A stretch of 11,911 nucleotides of DNA from Deltaproteobacteria bacterium RIFCSPLOWO2_02_FULL_57_26 (GTDB taxonomy: Bacteria; Desulfobacterota; Binatia; UBA9968): positions 1 through 11,911 of the forward strand of contig MGSI01000160.1 in NCBI GenBank assembly GCA_001798455.1, given 5' to 3'. Shown here piece by piece: positions 1 through 6,536 of this stretch. Every line of letters begins with the position of its first letter. Positions within the stretch are counted from its first letter, which is position 1. A model generated the notes under the pieces. The model ran no database searches and was not told where the DNA came from. It saw only the letters and a program-made list of their open reading frames with translations. Made by a program: the position numbers and the translations under genes.

Positions 1-1255
1 GAAATTTTTCCTCGATCTCTTGCGGCGGTAGGGGAAACTCCAACCCTCCCCTCGGGTAGGGCTGGTTTTCTTCCAGCACCGTTCCATTTTTAAGCTTGAC
101 CTTGACATGACCTGAGAAGTGGCGCGGATAGTCGATGGTCGCGTCCAGCTCGTACCCGACCTTCTCCGCGATTGCGAGCACTTCGGTGTCGCGGATAGCC
201 TCGTCAGAGAACTCCTCCAATCCCGCCCGGCCTCGCACCAGCATGACAGCTATACTATAGGGGAGGCTGAACTTGGCGCCGTAGGAGCTGGAAGGATGCT
301 GTTTTTCTTTCAAGGGCTCCCACAGCCGATGGACCGGCCCCTCTGCGGTTCGGCAAACGATTTCTTCGATCTGGTCCCCCCGGATAGAGTGCTTCTCTCT
401 TAATCGCAGGGCACAATCCATGTAGGGATGAGAAATCGAGCCGCAGGGGTAAGATTTAAAGGCAATCCGGGATATTTCCCAAGTCTTTCCCAGCTCGCTC
501 AGTTGCTCCAGGCGAAAGCCGTTCTCTCCGGCAAACGATCGGTAGAATCCATGAGGGCCCTCAAAAACCGTGGCCGGACCTCGAAAACCGCGCTGCGCCA
601 AAAGCACCGCGATAACCCCGGCGTGCGCAGCCCAGCCAGGATGGAGCCTCTTGGTCCAGCTACCATCGGATAGATATTCGATAATCCCGGAGCTTTGACT
701 CCCGCATATCCCGAAGGCATTCAACCACTCGGCGGGTTCTAGGCCGTAAAGCTTACCGCACGCCGCCGCTGCCCCAAAAGTAGCGCATAGGGCCGTTGGG
801 TGAAAACCACGGGCATGAAATTTTCCCGGCGCAACCAATCCCACTTTGCACATCACCTCGATCCCCGCCACCGTCGCCTCCAGCACCCTTCTACCGGTCG
901 CACCGAGCTGCTCTCCGACCGCCAAGGCCGTAATTGCTCCCGAGCACCCCGTGTGGACGATCGCTTCCTCCAGCGTATCGTCGTAGTCCAGGCCGTGCGC
1001 CAAAGTTCCATTGGCCAAGACCGCATTGGCTGCCGCCCGTTTCCCGGCAGTACCGATCAAGCGGCTTTCCTGAGGTCCCCCGAGGACAGACGCCACTTCA
1101 AGGACCATCTGCCCGAAGTCCATGGTGGAGGCCGCCAGGGCATTTCCCATAGTGTCGAGCAGAAGGAGCTTCGTCTTCTCAATCACCTCAGGAGGAATCG
1201 CCTCAAAGCTGAGATCGAGAAGAAAACGCGCTATCGCTTTCGAGTACGGCTCCAT
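1..1255 (-). CDS. MmgE/PrpD family protein, 3'-truncated by window edge
   Basis: The frame is open from an ATG at 1255 to the left edge, giving 418 residues; full-length family members are usually about 450-470, so only a short C-terminal piece is missing. Family landmarks are present: the DYDDT motif (residues 90-94), GFHPTA (150-155), TKRLHPGWAAHAG (201-213) and KSYPCGSISHP (267-277). MmgE/PrpD proteins include 2-methylcitrate dehydratase and cis-aconitate decarboxylase, but most members have unknown substrates, so the reaction cannot be named here. A TAG lies in frame two codons before the ATG, which fixes this as the earliest ATG start. The start lies 25 bp inside the upstream paralogue, with only a GGAG directly abutting it, so translational coupling is likely. 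Family assignment is confident; substrate is unknown. Confidence 0.9.
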   Translation of the reverse strand, partial: MEPYSKAIARFLLDLSFEAIPPEVIEKTKLLLLDTMGNALAASTMDFGQMVLEVASVLGGPQESRLIGTAGKRAAANAVLANGTLAHGLDYDDTLEEAIVHTGCSGAITALAVGEQLGATGRRVLEATVAGIEVMCKVGLVAPGKFHARGFHPTALCATFGAAAACGKLYGLEPAEWLNAFGICGSQSSGIIEYLSDGSWTKRLHPGWAAHAGVIAVLLAQRGFRGPATVFEGPHGFYRSFAGENGFRLEQLSELGKTWEISRIAFKSYPCGSISHPYMDCALRLREKHSIRGDQIEEIVCRTAEGPVHRLWEPLKEKQHPSSSYGAKFSLPYSIAVMLVRGRAGLEEFSDEAIRDTEVLAIAEKVGYELDATIDYPRHFSGHVKVKLKNGTVLEENQPYPRGGLEFPLPPQEIEEKF

Positions 1256-2685
1256 CTCCGGCTACTCGGTTTGCGCTCGCTCGTCTTTTTGCCTGCCTCC
1301 GTTCTTCCCCCGGCTACGGCCTTGATCAACGGCAGTATGCTCCTCATGCGCTCTAAATTGCCAACCGACTCGATCGCCTCTTCCGTGTTCCTACGGGAGA
1401 GAACGAGTCGAGCGCAGTCGCGAAATTTCTCCCCTATCTCAGCCCAGCTCATCGGCTTCAAGGGATGCCCCCTTGCTACGTCGGCCCTCCCCTCGATCGT
1501 CTTTCCGCCCTTGAGCTTGATGCGAATCCGAGATCTAACCTGGTCGTAGCCAAGGGCCTCCAGCTCCGGATCGACCGTGAGCGTTACCCGCCGCATCAAA
1601 GCGACGACCCTGGGATCGCGCACCTTTCGGTCACTGAATTGGGCGATGCCAGCTTTGTGTTCCAGGACGCCAATCGCCATGCAGAATGGGATGCTAAATT
1701 TTCCTTCCAGAGCGGTTTTAGGCATCGGATAGATCAGGGCATTAGGCACATTCGAGTTGGTGCCGACTTCGATCGACTCGATGTCACCGGCGTGGAGATC
1801 GTTACTTTGAACCAAGTCCAGGATCAGGTCCTGGGCCGGGTGAGAGAGCGAGCCCGAAGGATAGGGTTTGATGGAAATCCCGGGCTCCTTCATGAAGTAG
1901 GGCCGCCCCAGACGGCCAGCGATCTTTTCTTCGTTATATCCGCCGGCCATGGCGCTGAAAAATCCCCGCTTGGCCTCCAGGATGTTGAGCGCGGATGTAA
2001 AGCCTTGTTGGGCTAGTTGGGCTGCGGTGACACCGTTTTCTGCGGCCCGCCCGGCATGCAAGGGCTTGGTCATGGTCCCAAAGTTTTCCCGGAGTCCCGC
2101 AGCCATGCTGGCAGCGATACCCAAAGCGCGGGCCAACGCCTCCGGCTTCAACCCTAACAGCTTGCCCACCGCCAGGACCGCCCCCAGGCCTCCCATGGTC
2201 GCCGTGGAGTGGAACCCCGCTTGATAGTGACGGGGATAAATGGCATCGGCGATCCGACACTCCACTTCCACTCCCAAAATATACGCCAGAAGCAGCTCTT
2301 GGCCAGAGATCTTGTGAGCTTCGCCGACGCCCAAGGCTGCCGCAAGCACAGGAACCGTAGGATGGGTCAAGAGTCCGTAAACCGCCTCTTTGGAGGTCGA
2401 AAGCTGAGTATCATCATAATCCATGGCGTGCCCCGCCACACCGTTGGCCAGTGCGGCCCTAGCCGCCGGCACCAGGAAGCCGGATGCAATAACCGTGGAT
2501 TCCCCCCTTCCCCCTAACCTCCGGATATAGGTTTGGATGATATGCGATCCTCTCTCGGTCGAGCCGGCGAGCATCACGCCCAGGCCATCCAGGACAAATC
2601 CCTGGGCCAGGCGAATGATCTCAGGGGGAATGTCTTTGTACCTTGTTTTGTGGACAAAATTGACGACTTCTTCGGTCAAACCCAT
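1231..2685 (-). CDS. MmgE/PrpD family protein
   Basis: This 484-residue protein belongs to the MmgE/PrpD superfamily (2-methylcitrate dehydratase, cis-aconitate decarboxylase and relatives). It carries AMDYDDT (87-93), GFHSTAT (157-163), KPLHAGRAAENG (207-218) and SIKPYPSGSLSHP (271-283), covering the all-helical lyase domain and the active-site region. A TAGGAGA ribosome-binding site sits about 7 nt before the ATG, so the start is well supported. It is the first gene of a minus-strand pair with a paralogue, transcribed divergently from the SAM-riboswitch operon. The last 27 or so residues form an Arg/Lys/Ser-rich tail that is unusual for the family and runs into the start of the next gene. 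The natural substrate cannot be deduced; a catabolic role on a carboxylic acid is inference from the family. Confidence 0.92.
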   Translation of the reverse strand: MGLTEEVVNFVHKTRYKDIPPEIIRLAQGFVLDGLGVMLAGSTERGSHIIQTYIRRLGGRGESTVIASGFLVPAARAALANGVAGHAMDYDDTQLSTSKEAVYGLLTHPTVPVLAAALGVGEAHKISGQELLLAYILGVEVECRIADAIYPRHYQAGFHSTATMGGLGAVLAVGKLLGLKPEALARALGIAASMAAGLRENFGTMTKPLHAGRAAENGVTAAQLAQQGFTSALNILEAKRGFFSAMAGGYNEEKIAGRLGRPYFMKEPGISIKPYPSGSLSHPAQDLILDLVQSNDLHAGDIESIEVGTNSNVPNALIYPMPKTALEGKFSIPFCMAIGVLEHKAGIAQFSDRKVRDPRVVALMRRVTLTVDPELEALGYDQVRSRIRIKLKGGKTIEGRADVARGHPLKPMSWAEIGEKFRDCARLVLSRRNTEEAIESVGNLERMRSILPLIKAVAGGRTEAGKKTSERKPSSRRWSRTRKR

Positions 2686-2755
2686 CGCACTCTCCTACGC
2701 CGCCGGAATGTACGGCAGATGAGCGATAACACTATCAAGTGCAATTTTCCAGCCC

Positions 2756-2784
2756 TTGACACGGCCCAACGAGTAAGTTAACGT
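2756..2784 (+). promoter_or_regulatory. Candidate sigma70-type promoter for the SAM-riboswitch operon
   Basis: A perfect TTGACA (2756-2761) is followed after 17 nt by TAACGT (2779-2784), a poor -10 match. Transcription would begin near 2791, about 12 nt before the first paired base of the riboswitch, which is the expected arrangement. A TATATC at 2793-2798 is an alternative -10 but would start transcription inside the P1 stem. The -35 is good and the -10 is weak, so this is a position-supported guess. Confidence 0.4.
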
Positions 2785-2802
2785 CTCGTTTGTATATCTG
2801 GA

Positions 2803-2918
2803 CACCTTATCCAGAGTGGTGGAGGGACAGGCCCGTTGAAGCCACAGCAACCGGTTCCATCCTTCGGGATGGAATGCTGGTGCTAATTCCCGCCCCGGTT
2901 TAGGGGGAAGATAAGGTG
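2803..2918 (+). promoter_or_regulatory. SAM-I riboswitch (S-box leader) aptamer
   Basis: The RNA has the SAM-I layout. P1 is a 9-bp helix of CACCTTATC (2803-2811) with GATAAGGTG (2910-2918). The conserved core follows: AGAGTGGTGGAGGGA, GGCCC, GAAGCC and GCAACC (2813-2852), which form the kink-turn and SAM-binding region. A perfect 8-bp hairpin TTCCATCC/GGATGGAA (2855-2874) is closed by a TTCG loop, then come GGTGCTAATTCC and a short CCCC/GGGG P4 (2893-2906). SAM-I riboswitches bind S-adenosylmethionine and normally switch off methionine and sulfur genes. It lies just upstream of the ThiF/MoeB-like gene, so the whole plus-strand operon to 6809 is expected to be SAM-repressed. Confidence 0.96.
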
Positions 2919-2937
2919 AGGGAAACCTCTCCTTATC
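2910..2937 (+). promoter_or_regulatory. Antiterminator helix of the SAM riboswitch
   Basis: GATAAGGTGAGG (2910-2921) can pair with CCTCTCCTTATC (2926-2937): eleven pairs, one T-T mismatch and a GAAA tetraloop. The left arm is the 3' strand of aptamer helix P1, and the right arm contains the 5' strand of the terminator. The helix is therefore mutually exclusive with both the SAM-bound aptamer and the terminator, and should form when SAM is scarce. Confidence 0.85.
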
Positions 2938-2958
2938 AATGGGAAGAGGTTTTTTTTT
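2923..2958 (+). terminator. Rho-independent terminator (riboswitch expression platform)
   Basis: AAACCTCT (2923-2930) pairs with AGAGGTTT (2945-2952), extended by CC/GG after one bulge. The 3' arm runs into nine uninterrupted T residues (2950-2958). With SAM bound, P1 frees the CCTCT strand to form this hairpin and stop transcription before the first gene at 3003. Confidence 0.92.
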
Positions 2959-3002
2959 GGCCTTTTTATGCGGATCGAGACCGTTGGTTGAGGGAGAAAA
3001 GG

Positions 3003-3821
3003 ATGACGCTTCGCCTCACGCCCGAGCAAATCGAGCGCTATAGCCGCCAAATCATGATCCCCGACGTTGGGGGAAAAGGGCAGATCCGCGTGCGCCAGGG
3101 CCGGGTGTTGGTCATCGGGGCTGGGGGTTTAGGATCGCCCGCGGCTTTCTACCTGGCGGCCGCAGGCATCGGCACGTTGGGTCTCGTGGACTACGATCGT
3201 GTGGAGCTCTCCAACCTCCAGCGCCAGATCCTCCACTTTACCGAGGATGTCGGCCGGCAAAAGGTGGCATCGGCCGAAGAAAAGCTCAACCGGCTGAATC
3301 CGGAGGTCGAGATCCGCACCCTGGCAGTACGTCTCGAGGAGCGCAACGCAACCGAGATCCTCGCCGCTTACGATTTCATCGTCGACGGCAGCGACAATTT
3401 TGCCACTAAGTTTCTGGTCAACGATGCGGCCGTGGCCTTAGGCAAGCCTTTCTCGCACGCCGGGATCGTGCGCCTTCAGGGCCAAACCATGACCGTCATA
3501 CCGGGAAAGAGCGCTTGTTACCGTTGCCTCTTTAAAGGGCCTCCGCCGCCGGGAGAGATCCTGAGCTGTCAGCAGGCAGGGATCCTCGGCGCGGTGGCAG
3601 GAACGATCGGGTCGATTCAGGCCACCGAGGCGATCAAGTTCTTTGCCGGAATGGAGGATGATCTGCTCACCGACCGGCTACTCATCTATGATGCCAAGAC
3701 TTTGAGCTTTCGCACGATCGAGGTTCAGAGAGACCTCGGGTGCGCCGCCTGCGGCCGCAAGAAAGGAATCAAATCAACCACAGCGGAATCAAGCGTGGAG
3801 GCTGGGAAGCCAGGAAGCTAG
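3003..3821 (+). CDS. HesA/MoeB/ThiF family sulfur-carrier adenylyltransferase (E1-like)
   Basis: This 272-residue protein is the E1-like enzyme that adenylates the C-terminal glycine of a ThiS/MoaD-type sulfur carrier with ATP. It has the nucleotide-binding GAGGLGSP loop (39-46), the DYDRVELSNLQRQ segment (63-75) with the Arg finger, an N-terminal RYSRQ, two CxxC zinc pairs (Cys172/175 and Cys247/250), and Cys189 in the position of the reactive cysteine. There is no C-terminal rhodanese domain, so it is a MoeB/ThiF/HesA form rather than a MoeZ/MOCS3 fusion, and sulfur must come from another protein. The ATG at 3003 has GGGAG upstream; an earlier in-frame GTG at 2916 lies inside the riboswitch terminator and is rejected. 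The CysO-like gene downstream in the same operon is its most likely partner. Confidence 0.93.
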   Translation: MTLRLTPEQIERYSRQIMIPDVGGKGQIRVRQGRVLVIGAGGLGSPAAFYLAAAGIGTLGLVDYDRVELSNLQRQILHFTEDVGRQKVASAEEKLNRLNPEVEIRTLAVRLEERNATEILAAYDFIVDGSDNFATKFLVNDAAVALGKPFSHAGIVRLQGQTMTVIPGKSACYRCLFKGPPPPGEILSCQQAGILGAVAGTIGSIQATEAIKFFAGMEDDLLTDRLLIYDAKTLSFRTIEVQRDLGCAACGRKKGIKSTTAESSVEAGKPGS

Positions 3822-3858
3822 GACGCCGTCACGCCTCCCTGTCTTCTAGCACGCCAGG
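3797..3858 (+). repeat. Imperfect GGAAGC-rich repeat with flanking inverted repeat
   Basis: The end of the E1 gene and the following gap hold three imperfect copies of a GGAAGCC-like unit about 9 bp apart. They are enclosed by GGAGGC (3797-3802) and its complement GCCTCC (3833-3838), with a further CTTCTAGC at 3843-3850 echoing the GCTAG of the unit. It could fold into an intercistronic hairpin or be a remnant of a dispersed palindromic element. It encodes the last Gly-Lys-Pro-Gly-Ser of the E1 protein. No copy number can be judged from one window. Confidence 0.3.
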
Positions 3859-3880
3859 TTATGTGAGAGGAGCGTAACGT

Positions 3881-5149
3881 ATGAGTTTTGTCAAAGGATT
3901 AAGATGCAGGGAATGCGGACAGGATTACCCCAAAGAACCCTTGCACGTGTGCGAGACGTGCTTCGGACCCCTCGAGGTGGTTTACGATTACGATCGCATC
4001 AAAAAGAGCATCAGCCGGGAAAAAATTCAATCCCGGTCCAATAGCCTTTGGCGCTATCGAGAGCTCCTGCCGATCGATGGAGAGCCCCAGGTTGGGCTCT
4101 ATTCCGGCTTCACTCCGCTCATCCGAGCGCACCGCCTGGGAGAGGTCCTGGGAGTGAAGGAGCTTTATTTGAAGGACGACTCGGTCAATCACCCTACCTT
4201 TTCCTATAAAGACCGCGTGGTCTCGGTCGCTATTTCCAAGGCGATCGAGTTCGGCTTCGACACGGTCTCCTGCGCCTCGACGGGCAACCTCGCCAACGCT
4301 GTCGCTGCCCACGCCGCCAAGGCTGGACTTAACTGCTACGTCTTTATCCCCAATGGTCTGGAACAGGGAAAGATCATCGGGTCGGCCATTTACGGCCCGC
4401 GCACGATCGCTATCCAAGGCAACTACGACGACGTCAACCGGCTCTGCAGTGAGATTGCCGATAAGTATGGCTGGGCTTTCGTCAACGTCAATTTGCGGCC
4501 CTACTACGCCGAGGGAGCGAAGACTCACGCTTTTGAAATCGCGGAGCAGCTCGGATGGAAGATTCCGCGCCATGTGGTCGTGGCCTCCGCGGGAGGGACC
4601 ATCCTGCCCAAGCTTCACAAGGCCTTCAAGGAACTCAAGCTCGTCGGCTTGATCGACGACGACGATTGTAAAATTTACACGGCTCAGGCCGCCGGCTGCG
4701 CCCCCATCGTCCAGGCGCTCAAGAAAGGGACGGATCTGGTGAGTCCGGTCAAACCCAACACCATCGCCAGCTCGATCGCGATCGGCAACCCGGCTGATGG
4801 TTACTACGTGCTTCAAGCCGTGCGGGAATCCGGAGGTTGGGGCGAGTGCGTCACCGACGAGGAGATCCTCGAAGGGATCCGACTGCTGGCCCGTACGGAG
4901 GGAATCTTCACGGAGCCTGCCGGCGGAACCGAGGTGGCCGTGGCGAAGAAGCTCATCCAGCAGGGGAGGATTCCGCGGGACGAATCCATCGTCATCAGCA
5001 TCACCGGCAACGGGTACAAGACCCTCGAAGTCGTCGCTCAGAACGTGGAGAAACCATTTAGCATTCAGGCAACCCTCGAAAGCTTCGACGAGCTTTATCA
5101 CCAACTCCACCAGCCATCCCCGGGGAAGGCCGTCGCCGGGGAAACGTAA
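3881..5149 (+). CDS. thrC: Threonine synthase-like PLP enzyme
   Basis: This 422-residue fold-type II PLP enzyme has the threonine synthase layout: an N-terminal zinc ribbon (Cys9, Cys12, Cys24, Cys27), the PLP lysine Lys110 in SYKDR, the STGN phosphate-contact motif at 133-136, and ITGNG at 374-378. Threonine synthase converts O-phosphohomoserine and water to threonine and phosphate. A GAGAGGAG ribosome-binding site stands 9 nt before the ATG. The gene sits second in a SAM-riboswitch operon with a sulfur-carrier system. That placement is odd for plain threonine synthesis, since threonine output would fall whenever SAM is plentiful. It may be the housekeeping ThrC placed under methionine control, or a paralogue that acts on O-phosphohomoserine in homocysteine formation. 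Family assignment is firm; the exact reaction is open. Confidence 0.88.
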   Translation: MSFVKGLRCRECGQDYPKEPLHVCETCFGPLEVVYDYDRIKKSISREKIQSRSNSLWRYRELLPIDGEPQVGLYSGFTPLIRAHRLGEVLGVKELYLKDDSVNHPTFSYKDRVVSVAISKAIEFGFDTVSCASTGNLANAVAAHAAKAGLNCYVFIPNGLEQGKIIGSAIYGPRTIAIQGNYDDVNRLCSEIADKYGWAFVNVNLRPYYAEGAKTHAFEIAEQLGWKIPRHVVVASAGGTILPKLHKAFKELKLVGLIDDDDCKIYTAQAAGCAPIVQALKKGTDLVSPVKPNTIASSIAIGNPADGYYVLQAVRESGGWGECVTDEEILEGIRLLARTEGIFTEPAGGTEVAVAKKLIQQGRIPRDESIVISITGNGYKTLEVVAQNVEKPFSIQATLESFDELYHQLHQPSPGKAVAGET

Positions 5150-5215
5150 AAAACGTCTTTTTTCTCCACCTTGAAAGCTTAACTTGGAAGGATTAAAGTA
5201 ACCAGCAGATCGGCT

Positions 5216-5222
5216 AAGGAGG
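5216..5222 (+). promoter_or_regulatory. Ribosome-binding site that decides the start of the CysO-like gene
   Basis: AAGGAGG ends directly against an ATG at 5223, leaving no spacer, whereas the in-frame ATG at 5232 lies 9 nt downstream and the one at 5235 lies 12 nt downstream. Normal spacing of about 5-9 nt favours the ATG at 5232. Confidence 0.6.
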
Positions 5223-5231
5223 ATGGGTTAT

Positions 5232-5513
5232 ATGATGGTGCGTGTCCGGGTACCGACCCCGCTGCGCAAGTTTACCAACGGCGCCGACGAGGTCAAAGCT
5301 CAGGGAAACACCGTGCGTGCATTGGTGGATGACCTGGAGAACAAATTTCCGGGGATCAAGGAAAGAATTTGTGACGAGACGGGAAAAATCCGTAGGTTCG
5401 TAAACGTTTACATTAACGGGGACGACATCCGCTTCCTGCAAAATATGGAAACCGCGCTAAAGGAAGGGGACGCGATCTCGATTGTCCCAGCCATCGCCGG
5501 GGGGCGAAAATAG
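5232..5513 (+). CDS. CysO/ThiS/MoaD-like sulfur-carrier protein
   Basis: This 93-residue protein has a ubiquitin-like beta-grasp profile of the ThiS/MoaD type and closely resembles mycobacterial CysO as I recall it: an RVPTPLRKFT start, FVNVYINGDDIRF near the middle, and a GDAISIVPAIAGG end. In this family the terminal Gly-Gly is adenylated by an E1 and converted to a thiocarboxylate that delivers sulfur. Here Gly90-Gly91 is followed by Arg-Lys, so two residues would have to be removed before activation, probably by a JAMM/Mec+-type metallopeptidase; none is encoded in the window. The gene lies 20 nt before the CysM-like gene and shares an operon with the E1. Starting at 5223 instead would add three residues. 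Sulfur-carrier role is well supported; the product of the pathway is inferred. Confidence 0.9.
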   Translation: MMVRVRVPTPLRKFTNGADEVKAQGNTVRALVDDLENKFPGIKERICDETGKIRRFVNVYINGDDIRFLQNMETALKEGDAISIVPAIAGGRK

Positions 5514-5533
5514 CCTCTCCCTTTTCGCACGCT

Positions 5534-6535
5534 ATGCTGAAAGCCATCCCAGGGCATCGGGTCCTTAAGGAGGAATTCAGAACGCCGAAAAAGGTGGAGT
5601 CTGTCCTGGACCTGATCGGCGAAACCCCTCTTTTGGAGATCCGCGAAGTCATTCAAGGTATCGCTCCGGGCGTGCGCATCTTTGCCAAACTCGAGGGTTT
5701 CAACCCGGGAGGCTCGGTCAAGGACCGGGCGGCCTGGAGGATGGTTCGGGACGGTATCGAGTCCGGCAAGCTGAGTCGGGGAAAGACGATCCTGGACTCC
5801 ACATCCGGCAACACCGGGATCGCACTGACCATGATTGGGGCGGTGCTTGGCTACCCGGTTGAGCTGGTCATGCCGTCCAACGTGAGCGCCGAACGCCAGC
5901 GGATCATCCAAGCATTCGGCGCCAAGGTGATCTTCACCGATCCCCTGGAGGGGTCCGACGGCGCGATCCGGCTGTGCCGCAAGATCCTCGAACAAAACCC
6001 GGACAAATATTTCAAACCAGACCAGTACTTTAACCCGATGAACCCCCAAGCCCATTACGAAACCACCGGCCCGGAGATCTATCGTCAGACTCATGGAGAG
6101 ATCACCCACTTCGTCGCCGGGATCGGCACGGGCGGAACCGTCATGGGCACAGGCCGTTATCTGAAGGAGAGGAACCGGAAGATCCGGGTCATCGCGGTTG
6201 AGCCGGATGACGCGCTGCACGGCCTCGAGGGGTTGAAGCATATGCCGAGCTCCATCGTGCCGGGGATCTACCACGAGGAGGCGTTGGACCAGAAAATACC
6301 CGTCTCCACTGAAGACGCCTACGCGATGGTCTATCGGCTCAGCCAAGAAGAAGGGGTGCTCGTGGGCCAGTCCTCAGGAGCGGCGATGCACGTCACGCTG
6401 CAGGTCGCGAGAAAGCTCAAATCGGGCATTCTGGTGACGGTTTTTCCCGATTTCGGCGATAAGTACCTGACCACCAGCCTGTGGTTGGGTTGGCGCGAGA
6501 GAATGTCGGTCGGAAACCTCAACTTTTCTATCTGA
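5534..6535 (+). CDS. cysM: CysM-like PLP-dependent cysteine synthase family protein
   Basis: This 333-residue fold-type II PLP enzyme of the cysteine synthase/CBS family carries the PLP lysine Lys63 in GGSVKDR, TSGNTG (90-95), the phosphate-binding GIGTGGT loop (197-203) and PDFGDKYLTT (305-314), which resembles the end of mycobacterial CysM. CysM joins O-phosphoserine to the thiocarboxylate of CysO to give, after proteolysis, cysteine. Lying 20 nt behind a CysO-like gene makes the same chemistry likely here. Lys235 in LKHM seems to sit where CysM has its phosphate-binding Arg220; this alignment is from memory. The ATG at 5534 has no clear ribosome-binding site. An AAGGAGG at 5567-5573 precedes an in-frame GTG at 5594 by 20 nt, so the true start is uncertain. 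The N-terminal 20 residues lie before the conserved IGETPL segment. Confidence 0.88.
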   Translation: MLKAIPGHRVLKEEFRTPKKVESVLDLIGETPLLEIREVIQGIAPGVRIFAKLEGFNPGGSVKDRAAWRMVRDGIESGKLSRGKTILDSTSGNTGIALTMIGAVLGYPVELVMPSNVSAERQRIIQAFGAKVIFTDPLEGSDGAIRLCRKILEQNPDKYFKPDQYFNPMNPQAHYETTGPEIYRQTHGEITHFVAGIGTGGTVMGTGRYLKERNRKIRVIAVEPDDALHGLEGLKHMPSSIVPGIYHEEALDQKIPVSTEDAYAMVYRLSQEEGVLVGQSSGAAMHVTLQVARKLKSGILVTVFPDFGDKYLTTSLWLGWRERMSVGNLNFSI

Positions 6536-6536
6536 A

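Noticed and set aside
800..1549. 249-codon plus-strand frame opposite the MmgE/PrpD genes
   Set aside because: Its translation is Arg/Ser/Pro-rich without motifs and it spans the junction of two real minus-strand genes.
2916..3002. GTG at 2916 as the start of the ThiF/MoeB-like gene, adding 29 residues
   Set aside because: It lies inside the riboswitch P1/terminator region, and the added residues are encoded by the terminator and its T-run. The ATG at 3003 has a proper ribosome-binding site and begins at the family's usual N-terminus.
3899..5110. 403-codon open frame on the minus strand opposite the threonine synthase-like gene
   Set aside because: It is an antisense shadow: the plus-strand frame has clear zinc-ribbon and PLP motifs, while this one shows no recognisable domain.
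5117..5163. GC-rich hairpin (TCCCCGG/CCGGGGA) followed by a T-run at the end of the threonine synthase-like gene, as an internal terminator
   Set aside because: The T-run begins about 15 nt beyond the stem, and the hairpin lies within the coding end, so it does not fit an intrinsic terminator.
5408..6346. 312-codon minus-strand frame opposite the CysM-like and carrier genes
   Set aside because: No domain is recognisable and it lies fully antisense to well-supported genes.
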